DNA of 64,000 bases, from NCBI GenBank assembly GCA_029948255.1, contig JALIZF010001882.1:310001-374000 (forward strand). Direction: 5' to 3'. The notes beneath the pieces were generated by a model. It did not search any database, was not told the DNA's origin, and was given only the letters and a program-made list of their open reading frames with translations. Below, piece after piece: positions 17,888 through 27,758 of this stretch (its first letter is position 1; every line of letters starts with the position of its first letter). The DNA comes from Telmatactis stephensoni. Its lineage: Eukaryota > Cnidaria > Anthozoa > Actiniaria > Isophelliidae. The translations under genes and the position numbers were made by a program.

Positions 17888-20500
17888 AATACTCAATCCC
17901 TCGGAGGAAAAACACCAAACCAACTCAAACCAATACAGTCATACATATGAGAAAAAAAGGCTATTTTCGAGCAAATATTTCATATATCGAGCCTATATCG
18001 TTATAACGAACCAACTGATAAGCCGTATAACATCACATTGTTGTAAACAAGTCGATGTTGTTGTAAACAAGTTGTTAATTGCCCCCTTATAACGAATTGT
18101 TGTTATAACGAGCTATTCATGTATTGTGACTTTTTATGACTTTAACTGAATATCAATATAGAGGCACCACATAAATGAGTTCAAATACTAAAAGTAAATA
18201 ATTTTTTGCACTGTTTCGAAGAAGAATTTCAATAACGCGTGAAATAAGTGTTAGCATATTCAGTTACACTCCCATAGGGTTCAGTTCCGATTTAGCGGGC
18301 TCTATCGTCGTGTAACGGTTAACAAAGAACGGCGCTCACAATGGAACAGTGCGAAAAACAAATGAATTTACACTACGTTTTTATGTTATATATTAACAGT
18401 AGATTCCGGTACACGAGGACAAAGCTATATTAATCACTTTTCAAAATGATTACCAGGACGCTATATAATCTCTATAACAAAAAGCATTCTTTTGGTTGGC
18501 AGTAGAATTTTTCTCAATTTTATTTATATATTTCTTTTGGTCACGCTGAAGAGCGAAACTGTACAATTTTGGCCAAGCTAAACTGGTGCCGTTTTGCCTG
18601 AACTCGACAAATTTCCTCCACTAAATCCCCGTACTTAATACCAGACCTCTAATCCCTATAACAAAAAGCTTTCTTTTAACAACAGTTTCGCTCAATAGAG
18701 TTTAAATTGTTGTATTTGTTTTAGACACGCCCAAAGTGTTAAAGTACAATTTTGGCCAAGCTTAAGGCGCCGTTTTGTCTGAACTCATAACTAGACAGAA
18801 TATTGAAAATATGTTTGTACAAGTTGTACTCTATTGTTCCTGGATCAGTGAGCAACATCCAAACAATAGGGTTTTGTACTATCACGTCTGAAAAACATGA
18901 TAAACAAAGTATCATCAGAAACTCATAAGGGGATTGAAACGTGTAGCACGGGTCCTGTGCACGTGCTCCGGAATATTCAAATTATGCAAATGAGGCAGAG
19001 GCGCTTTTTGACCATATTGGGGAAATGAAAACTTGGCCTAAAATATATTTTGTAGCTTTATATTATTTGTAATTTTTTGGTCATTATTAATAGTATATTT
19101 GGCATTTTTTATGACTTTGGACATCCTAAAGTGCAACTTCGTATACGTACTCTAAAAAGAAAGTTCACGATCAGCTACAAATGTGGAGTTCTCAAGGCCA
19201 ACCGTTAGTGGATTTACAAAGCATTTTATCGCTGTTTTAGCTACTTTAAACTGAACCACATTCAGAACAAGTAAATAAACAGCGTATATTTGTTTTGGTC
19301 ACGCCCGTAATCTTCATTGTGAAGTTTTCGTTTTTGTTTTTTATATTTGTTTTGGTCACGCCCAAAGTGCAAAAGTACAATTTTGGCCAAGTTCGTGGCG
19401 CCGTTTTTCCTAAACCCATAGCTCAACATAATATTAAAAGTATGTTTGTACAAATTGTTTTCTATTGTTCCTGGATCAGTGAACAATAAGGTTTTGTACT
19501 GTCCCTTACTGAAAAAACATGATTAATCAAAAAAGTGGCCAGTCGGTTGTAGTAGTTATAGATAAACTAGGTTAGATGATCAACGCTCTAAAACTGATTT
19601 GGAACTTTGGAACTGTGCGCACTGTAATATTGGTAGACAACATCAAAGAACAAATATATATCACTTAACCGCCCTAAATGAATACAAAGATATGTTACAA
19701 AGGTATTAAGCATAGGATTTTGAGGACTTAGTCGAAACGTTACAGAAACGAAACCCTGAATATTGGCAATCGGCGGCGACACCTCAAAACATGGGACCAA
19801 GAAAAAAGTCGCATCAAGTTGATTCAAGTTTGAGGCAGCGGAAAATAAGTGCACCTATAGTTTTACCTCCTTGTTGTGACATCTCTCCAATGGGTGGCTA
19901 TCCCAGGCACCGTTGTGATTCCTTCAACACTGTTCCAGACATCTACGATGCTAAGCCATGTCAGGATTCAAAGATTGAGAAACTTCCACCTTTAAGCCAT
20001 CGCGTGTCTTTAAGTTCCAGTGGATCATTAAGACGTCGATCGTTCAGCGAGTTAAGACGTCGATCGTTCAGCGAGCCATGGTCTGGACAAGCCTATTTTT
20101 TGCCATCGAGAAAAAAGTTTGGTCTTATCGACATTGACGAATTCCCAACTCAAAAATGTGCGATTGTCTTGTCCCAGACGCTGACAGAAGAGGCACTCAA
20201 AATCCATGATCAGGCGTTTAATGATAACGAGAACAAAAAATGGTGATGAAAGCTCGGCAATTCATAATTATAACTGGATTAACTCTAAGAAAATGTAAAT
20301 TGAGCGGGAACTTTGTCTTAATTCCGTATATACCTAATTTAAAATACGTTCGAGGTCAAAGATTTGAATTTGATCCAAAATAAGCTAAATTTTGACATAT
20401 ACAAAGCCAAATAGCCCAATAGCAGTTTGTTGTAATAATGGAACTTCAGTTATGAAGCTTGAGTGAGAATTGTTTTTTCGTATATTGTAATCAAGGAACA
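17888..20500. repeat. Duplicated unit, copy B (uninterrupted)
   Basis: Collinear with 3128-5236 plus 15694-16900. It holds the ~190-bp unit at about 18452, 18644 and (partial) 19295, the unoccupied Helitron target at about 19580-19592, and the second copy of the short gene. 18112-18440 and 19014-19290 have no clear match in copy A. Confidence 0.75.
19791..20246 (+). CDS. Unrecognised Ser/Arg-rich protein, copy B, C-terminus truncated
   Basis: Paralogue of the gene at 15970, sharing RKKSHQV, SSLRQRKIS, PPCCDISP, GGYPRHRC, FPTQKCAIVLSQTLTEEALK. It lacks the FEECPPTYFDSDPRP stretch of copy A and instead has the RRRSFSE motif twice in a row (LRRRSFSELRRRSFSEPW). Near the 3' end copy A has five A residues (GAGAACAAAAATGG) and copy B has six. 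The extra A ends the frame at NENKKW. Beyond it the homologous C-terminal codons (an NWINSKKM-like end near 20298) can still be read in another frame. So copy B is slightly truncated and may be a young pseudogene, or the sixth A may be a sequencing error. Confidence 0.55.
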   Translation: MGPRKKSHQVDSSLRQRKISAPIVLPPCCDISPMGGYPRHRCDSFNTVPDIYDAKPCQDSKIEKLPPLSHRVSLSSSGSLRRRSFSELRRRSFSEPWSGQAYFLPSRKKFGLIDIDEFPTQKCAIVLSQTLTEEALKIHDQAFNDNENKKW

Positions 20501-21063
20501 CGGAAGCAATGTATTTATGCTTCGTCTCTCAGGTTCATGCAGATTGTTCAACGTCAACGTTTTTTGAAACATGTATATATAATTTGAGTCTGACCTTTGA
20601 ATTAAGGGTATCGTCAAACCTTAACAGTTTTAATCGAGTCTTTAGTTTGCTTTGAATTAACACTTGAATATATATATTCTATTGTATCAGTTAGAAACGA
20701 TCTAATAACATAAAATGCGTTTTAAACTGTTTTTTGGAACTTTTCAAAGTTGTTATTTTGTATCTTTATTTAAGGTGGCACGACGGGGCTTTATTTGAGG
20801 CGCACCTCTGCTGTTTGATCGCAAAATGCATCGCAGCCAAAAGCCTAATTTCAAACAAAAATTTCATAGCAAGTCTATGGATTGTTTCAAGTTTCTTTTG
20901 ACGCTTAAATCATTTTATCATATCATTATTTATAAAATACCTATATTTCTTAAGTTCGAAAACTTGTTCTTTTCACTAGTGAAAAGATCGTTACCATGGT
21001 TACTTGAGCGCATTTCAAGGCAGATAGTTTGTTGTCTCTTGATTTGATAATTATATGATAAAT

Positions 21064-21119
21064 AGAATATTACATGTTCGCTTGGAGATACGAATTTTAT
21101 CTTCGCTGTGTTGAATATC

Positions 21120-21150
<31 letters not shown>

Positions 21151-21211
21151 GATATCATCAACACTCGAAGATAAAATTCCGTATCTCCGCGCGCCCATGT
21201 AATATCCTCTA
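21064..21211. repeat. Long palindrome inside the TTAA element
   Basis: GGAGATACGAATTTTATCTTCG and, inverted, the same at 21166-21187; outer arms ATATTACATG / CATGTAATAT; centre CACTCGTTCGCTGCACTCACTCGTG. Resembles a MITE nested in the larger element. Confidence 0.65.
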
Positions 21212-21407
21212 TATGATCGGAGCTACCAGAAATTCATAGTGACGGCATTGCTGTTTTCAAAAACATGAAATGTTTAGACAAAATAAAGTTTTGTACAAAA
21301 CCGTGTTTATTGGTTCATAGAATCCAGATAATTAAAGTTAATATTTTATGCGGGAAGCGCTTTTGAATAAAACGCGCTTGAACTTTTACCATTAATAAAA
21401 GAAAATA

Positions 21408-21917
21408 TTACCAAGCATTTAGTTCACTTGGCCAAAAATCGTAATTAAAGCACTCAGAAACAGCTTCTTTTAAGCTCAATTTGTCGACATACTCTTTAAT
21501 TGTTCGTTTGGGGAAATAGAACAAAATTGTTTTACGCAATTTTGAGAAATACGAATTTAGGTCAATAGAGCTGCGCCTTTTCATATTTTGTTTATCATTT
21601 CACTTATCTTTATAAAAAGCTAGAAAACTTAAGATTCCCTCGATTAATTTTTTTCTAACTTCAGCATCTGTGTTTTCACCTAGTTGTTTCTTAATCTTAT
21701 ACATTTCATGGCCATTAAAGCATTGTAAGATATCCAAAATAAATTTTAAATTTTTAGGCCGCTTACTTCGGGTTGACGTTGTTTTGGTCGTCAATTAAGC
21801 ATCTCCATTTTCCAGTTTTTTCTGAATTTGTGAGTTCCAATATGGCACTCTTGATTGCCTTTTGTAAACCTTCCGAGTAGCTCCGAGTATGATAACTTGA
21901 AACAGCAATTTCAATGG
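21408..21917 (-). pseudogene. Decayed unrecognised gene in the TTAA element
   Basis: Three protein-like segments follow each other on the minus strand. The first (about 21917-21790) reads AIEIAVSSYHTRSYSEGLQK, KSAILELTNSEK, WRCLIDDQNN. The second (to 21600) includes KNLKFILDILQCFNGHEMY and VRKKLIEGILSFLAFYKDK. The third (21584-21408), in the same frame after a TGA, reads MKRRSSIDLNSYFSKLRK to FNYDFWPSELNAW. A frameshift separates the first two and an in-frame stop the last two. Composition and helix periodicity look like real protein, but I recognise no family. It may be cargo of the transposon. Confidence 0.4.
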
Positions 21918-22049
21918 CTTATTTTAAAATAACAAAGGATGAGTACAACGAGTGGAATCGGAATTAGCTAGGTTTTTGGCCGCGATTCGTTTTGCGATCA
22001 TGCAAACAACGGAGGTGCGCCTCAAACAAAACCCACTCGAGCCACCTTA

Positions 22050-22384
22050 AAGACCCTTAAACTTAGCAACATTAAAGTTGTAAAGAATATATGTCAAATG
22101 ATGGCATGGAGTGACTGGAGGCCTAAACCTCATTTTGGATTTTACTTCTCACTTTGGATTAACACGTTAATTAGAATTTTATCGACTCAAATACAAACAG
22201 TCTAAACTCTGTGTAAGTGGAGATTTTAAGTGGGAGATTTTAAGTGGGAGATTTTAGCTTTGTGCAGCTTCAGTGTAGATATGTGCTCAGTTTTCTGAAA
22301 TTCTGTGTCAAATAGAGTTATTTTTATTAATTGTAAAACACTTATTTCTAAATGGTTTTTGCTTATTCATTTATTCATTCTTTC
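22050..22384. other. No gene
   Basis: Contains a tandem AAGTGGGAGATTTT (22220-22255) and a dispersed motif GGCCTAAACCTCATTTT...CTTTGGATTAACAC that recurs at about 48168-48210. Confidence 0.4.
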
Positions 22385-22388
22385 TTTC

Positions 22389-22390
22389 AT

Positions 22391-22481
<91 letters not shown>

Positions 22482-22608
22482 TATATTTGTTTGTTTGTTT
22501 GTTTGTTTGTTTGTTTGTTTGTTTGTTCGTTCGTTTGTTCGTTCGTTTGTTCGTTCGTTTGTTTGTTTATTTGTTTGTTTATTCATTTACTTATCTATTT
22601 ATTTATTT
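22389..22608. repeat. (TTTA)n/(TTTG)n/(TTCG)n compound microsatellite
   Basis: About 24 TTTA units, then about 19 TTTG/TTCG units, then mixed TTTA. Open frames through it are microsatellite artefacts. Confidence 0.95.
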
Positions 22609-23500
22609 CAACTACGATGTACATACTGCAATATTAAAACATAAATGTATAAAAATTAATTTAAAAATCAAAAATAAACAAAAATTAATAGATCTTAGAA
22701 ACTAAACAAAATGGCGCCAAACTAGAAATGATAGAAATCTCTTTAATTTTCAAACATTTCCTTTCCTAATTAACTTCACTTGTAAATGGTGATATTAAAT
22801 TCACTTTTTGTGGTTGTATTTTGAAGCATGGCCTGCGGCATCGAGTTGATGAATCTGGTATACACCTTGCTTGAGGTATATAACGTCTACATATATCCTA
22901 CAGGGTCCCCCCTTTGCGTAAAACGTGAATGGCGCTCATATATTTTGACGTGAAACGTGATTTAAGGAACTTTTGATCTTTTTTGGTTGTTTGTTTGTTT
23001 GTTTTTTTTGTTTTTTTGTTTTGTTTTGTGAACATGAAAGAGACTTTTTAATTTTTAAATATTTTTGCGTGATTTCATTATGCAAAGGGGTATAGGAGGC
23101 CCTGATCCTAGTCTCAGATTTTACCTATCGATCGTCAATGACATAGTGTTTTCTACTCGGATTTTGATGAAGGTCGCTCGGTTAATATTGAAAATGAGTC
23201 AAAACTTGCTTGAAGTTATCTATAAATATTCACCTAGGCCTAACTTGCGTTACATGGGAACTTATCTCTGGATCCCTGCGGCTTACACGATTACATAATA
23301 TAGGTTCGAATTGGTTCTAAGTGATGGTGACTCTTACACGAACGTAACTCCCACTGGATAATCGAAGTTTGGGGCGAAAATTTGGAACCACGCACGACCG
23401 CACCGATATCAATTGAGAGTTCGTATAAGAATACATTGCAGGTTGTGGGATAGTTGCGAAAAGCAAACGTTCGTTCAGCTTTTTCTGAACTCTCTAAAGT
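22609..23500. other. No gene
   Basis: Only T/G-rich low complexity at 22985-23030 stands out. Confidence 0.4.
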
Positions 23501-23502
23501 TA

Positions 23503-23546
23503 ACCCCTCCCCCCCCCCCCATATCCCCCCCCCCCCCCCCCCCCCA
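23503..23546. repeat. Poly-C tracts
   Basis: Runs of about 13 and about 24 C separated by ATAT; length is unlikely to be reliable in any assembly. Confidence 0.9.
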
Positions 23547-24285
23547 TAATTGAGCACCACTGATCTTGTAAGCAGACATCAATAGTCGACTTCCGAGTTT
23601 CATTTCACTGGCCACATGCAAAAGAATTAAGCCGAGACTACGTGCATAAATCTTAGTCATTCGTAACAAGGCAAAAGTTTTAGCACGTATCCTCGTTCTG
23701 AGTCCTTTGTATCTGGAAGGGTCTGGAAGGTGAAGCACTATCTCGGAACTGGACTATTCCAGCTCGCAAAGGTGCCAAATTATGAGAGATTTAACTGGAA
23801 AAAAGGAGACTCTGATTCCAGGAAATCCTCAAGTACGTAATGAGGCAGTGTTTAATGCGTTAAAGATGCACAAAAGAAAATATAAAAACTAATGACCTCA
23901 TTGTAGGTGAAACGCGGAAGTTGATTCTTACGATGTTTAAGAGTTCTTTTTACTCGTGCCCAGGCCTTCAGGCCGGGAACGAGTTATAAAATGCGAATGT
24001 TTCTTATTTTCCTCTTTTCGTCTCCACCTACTTCTGATTGGCTAAGAACGTACGAAGAATGCCCTTCAGTCATCGCGCTTGAGCGACCGCGAACGCAAGC
24101 CAGGAACTGTAGGAACGCAAGATGGCCGACGACAAAGGAAATAGCTTTCAGAGACGGGCTTTTCCTGCAGTAGAACAATGTAATTTGGAGCTTTTAACCC
24201 GAGATATACCTATATACTTATAAGAGCTTCAGGACGGGCTGTTATTTTGAGCTTCATCTCCAATATCGTGACCAAATATCGAACT
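23547..24285. other. No supported gene
   Basis: A 33-codon frame at 24122 (MADDKGNSFQRRAFPAVEQ...) has a good initiation context (AAGATGG) and could be a first coding exon, but no donor or continuation was identified. Confidence 0.3.
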
Positions 24286-24477
24286 CTAAATGGAGTACTT
24301 GAAAGGAAGCGGCTCGCGATAAAGACTATTTCCTATGGGCTGAGAATCTACGAAATTGTAATCCTGCATGTTGCTAAACAAACATACATAGGAGCAAGTC
24401 AATTATATTCCTCATTCAAGCATCCAAGAGATGTTGAGAGGTTGTTGTAGTGAATTTTAATTCAATATTGGAATGGC
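24286..24477. repeat. ~190-bp direct repeat, first copy
   Basis: Starting AATGGAGTACTTGAAAG and including TATTCCTCATTCAAGCAT, it matches 25754-25945 at roughly 75-80 per cent by eye, in the same orientation. No shared reading frame. Confidence 0.7.
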
Positions 24478-25753
24478 ATGAAACTAGATGCCATTGACTT
24501 TGTATTTCGGGTTTGGTCACGTTACGTCTTTAATTCATATATATAACATCCGAAACATGAATGAAAAAATACACGATTTGTTAATGTGTGAAATATGCCG
24601 TTGTAGAAGTCTTTACAGCAAACAATTTGGAGCTTTAGGCAGTTCGAATTCTACCAGAGACTGTCCCCGGACGATTTCAGATATATAAAAGTCAAGACTA
24701 TTTTGAGGTAGAATTTCTAATTGTAGCTGCAGGCTAGAGCTTCGGGCCACCGAAGTTTTACAATTCATTTCGCCTCAGTGAGTTCTGATTGCTTTAATTT
24801 ACATTCGGCAAGAAATAAGTGCGTCTACGGTTTGGCTTTTTATTAAGTCTCAACTCTTGTAATCGACTGACTGTATACTTTGAGACGTATATTGATGCAG
24901 TAACTAAATACGGCAGATAGAAGTTTGAAGTTATTTATCGTTTTGATCTAAAGGAATAGACAGTCAGGAGCCAGCCCGAGCACGGCTGTGACCTCAACAG
25001 TACAAGTCTGAGCTATGACAAGTGACCGTTAATTGCGCTACACCACCGTAACGTCTAGTACGTGAGATTATATATTATTAGCGGTATTTTGCTGCACACA
25101 CAGAGAGAAACTGTTTTATATTTGTTCGGGTAGCTTCTCCTTGCTGTTTGTGGGGCTACAACCACAAAAACAAATACCCTGAAAACGTGGCTTAATTGTT
25201 TATGTAATTCGAACTAAAGTGGTCGAGGCCTAACCAAGAAACACGGCCGGCACGACTTTGCGCTGAAGCACTGAGTCAAGCAATTGAAATTGTGATACGA
25301 GAAAGTAAGCTGTCGTTCATCTAATGAAGGGTGTCTGGTTGATGTAGTAGGTAATTTATATTTTCGCCTTCAAATGAAAACTTGTCATTTCACTAAGATG
25401 TATTGTTTGGGCTAACGACAGATAAAGTTCAATCACATAGAGTGCCTGATAGAGTGTGAAATCTTTCATCTTAGTCTATCGATTTGAAGTACTAAAACAA
25501 ACGTTCAGCCTCAATTAGATTGGCCTTTTCTCTTTTAGTATGAGGGCAAAGGTCCGTGTGAGTTTTCATGGTTTGGCGGGTCCATTTTATAACTTGTGCA
25601 CACACACACCAGCCGTGTTTAGCCAGAGAGCGCTGAGTGACGAGGCTAAACACGGGTGCGAGGGAGACCACACACACACATGAAATACGGAGGAACTGTG
25701 ATATATTTCAAACCCAACAAATCTAAAAAATCAAATCGTCTAGACGCACTCGC
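24478..25753. other. No gene
   Basis: Contains a short CA-rich stretch (25598-25610 and 25668-25680) and nothing else that I can support. Confidence 0.4.
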
Positions 25754-25945
25754 GGGAAATGGAGTACTTGAAAGAGAACCTTTGCGATAAACATGGATCA
25801 AGAGTATTTCCTATGACCCGTAACTCTACGAATTTCTCATCCAACATGTTACTAAACGGACATGCGTAGAAGCAAGTCAGTTGTATTCCTCATTCAAGCA
25901 TTCAAGCGACCTTGAGAGGTTTTTGTACTGAATGTTAATACAGAA
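25754..25945. repeat. ~190-bp direct repeat, second copy
   Basis: Partner of 24286-24477, about 1.47 kb away. Confidence 0.7.
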
Positions 25946-26142
25946 TTCAAGAGCAGACCATTGCATGGAACGGATATAGGTTCCAAAACGGTCTTTGTTA
26001 TGTTACAGTTAAGTGAAGAATGCGTGAGACAGCTCCCACGACGGTACGAACGGGGCCGGTCATTGAGGCCTCTCCAAAAGCACCACTCCCAGGGCACGAG
26101 TGAACGCACGTGTGCGTCTAGTTACTTTTGCTTTCTAAAAGA

Positions 26143-26350
26143 TTTGAGATACAACACACGCATTTGCTGGCCACTTTGTTTAATATATCAGAGGACAGAG
26201 ACAGGGTTCGCGTTAAAACGCTGAAAAATATTTTATAAAAGCAACATAAAACGATTCCTTAAATTTCTGTAGCGACACGCTCTGGAAGATGTAGAACACC
26301 TGAAAAGCAAGATAGAGAAAAAACCAGCTAGGCTACCTCGTGTCCCGAAG
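26143..26350. mobile_element. MITE family copy (ATATAACGCGCGCG type), degraded
   Basis: Shares TATATCAGAGGACAGAGACA, AATATTTTATAAAAGCAA and GGAAGATGTAGAACACCTGA with the copies at 43538 and 50531. The right half is less complete and the terminal GC-rich repeat has decayed. Confidence 0.6.
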
Positions 26351-26892
26351 TTTTCTTTCATAAAAATAGTAATAACAATCTTCCCATTTAAAAAGGGTGA
26401 CATCCAATAGCCGGAGCTAACAAACAAGTGGCCACTTTTCTTGAGCAGCGTTTGAAAGTCTATTTACAAAATTATGAAAATGTGAACTCTTGAACACTTG
26501 AGATTGAACATTGAGCACTTAAGATTGTTGCTAGGTAACAAAAACAATGGTTGATTTAGTTCGGAAACTCATCTATATTTAGAAGTCAGTTGCTCGATAG
26601 CGGGCTAGCTGTAACCCAGTTTAAAATCTGAAGAAAACAATTGATTTTAACCCTAACTTATTGCACAACCCAAATGAATTTCGAAGTTCGTCCCCCAAAA
26701 CAGTCCCATGATGCAACGCGATCCCGCAATTCTAAATAATAATAATAATATTTTTTAGATAATGATTATTTATTTCTCTAATATTATAAGAAATATTTAC
26801 AACAAGTTGCTAAAAAATATATCTAAAACTTACTTATTAAAACTACATTACAAATTAGTAAAAGAAAAACATTGGAAATGTTCGATTTATTA
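26351..26892. other. No gene
   Basis: AT-rich; (AAT)n at about 26737-26752. Confidence 0.4.
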
Positions 26893-26896
26893 TAAG

Positions 26897-27058
26897 TAAT
26901 ACCATGACCCTGAGGGATATTAGTGATTAAATGTCCCCGAAGCCGAGGGAGGTTTAGTGAAAGTCCCGGCCGAGGCCGTAGGCCGAGGGACTTTTACTAA
27001 ACCTCCCGAGGCTGAGGGGACATTTAATCACTAATATCCCGAAGAAGTCATGGTATTA
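26897..27058. repeat. Palindromic element with GTAATACCATGA termini
   Basis: GTAATACCATGACCCTGAGG and further GATATTAGTGATTAAATGTC pair with their complements at 27010-27058; the centre is CGGCCGAGGCCGTAGGCCGAGG. The same terminus GTAATACCATGA occurs at both ends of the large fold-back 27356-32508, so they are probably one family. Confidence 0.7.
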
Positions 27059-27246
27059 CTTTTTATCAAACTCATTAATAATTCATTAGAAAACACAATG
27101 GAAATCACTACCGGAACGTAGATCTTTATATCGGATAAAGATTTTTGTGTATTTGCATAAACTTTAACTTGGATTTTCTAAGTCAAAAGTAGTCAAACTT
27201 GGAAAATTCTGGTCCAATATGATAATTGACAACTAGACGTTTGATA

Positions 27247-27350
27247 AGTAATATAAAGAACTCGAGAGCGTGTTATATCGGGTCTAAAGATCCTCGCCTT
27301 CGGCTCGGATCTTTATCCACCGATATAACACGCTCTCTCGTTCTTTATAC
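27247..27350. repeat. Palindromic element
   Basis: ATAAAGAACTCGAGAGCGTG and GTTATATCGG pair with CCGATATAAC and CACGCTCTCTCGTTCTTTAT; centre GATCCTCGCCTTCGGCTCGGATC. Confidence 0.7.
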
Positions 27351-27758
27351 ATTACGTAATACCATGATCACCGAGGAAATAAACGAAATATACTTCGCTG
27401 TTTGTTCATCCAAAACTTGAAAATATTATACAATTCTTTTACCAATTGTGCGTAACGCTGTTCTCTGGGGACTTTCGAAAATAGATTTCTTTGTTAAATA
27501 CTTAAAATGAACAAGTATTTATAGGAGCATGTATACAATTTGTCTGCGCATGTCTGTGTTTTGGGCTTGAAATTCATTTGCTTATCGAATGCAAGAAATT
27601 TTATGTTGACACGGAATATTTGGCTGGCTATCTCGTTCTTCAAAATTATGTTCAACTACCGAAAATACTAAGACAACTAAAACATGAGCAGTCTACCTAC
27701 CGCTAGTGCGTTGTGGATAACTATCCAGATCGAAGGCACCCCAGATATGGGAAATTAA

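Larger units (their letters stand above)
20774..22046. mobile_element. TTAA-flanked transposon with ~65-bp TIRs
   Basis: TTAA at 20770-20773 and 22047-22050 brackets inverted repeats of about 65 bp. The left starts GGTGGCACGACGGGGCTT and the right, inverted, GGTGGCTCGAGTGGGTTTTG; both share TTTGAGGCGCACCTC and GATCGCAAAA. TTAA duplication points to piggyBac or Kolobok type. No transposase is recognisable; it carries a decayed gene (21408-21917) and a palindrome (21064-21211). Confidence 0.7.

Noticed and set aside
22305..22705. Two long Phe/Leu/Ile-rich frames
   Set aside because: They are readings of the TTTA/TTTG microsatellite in two frames.
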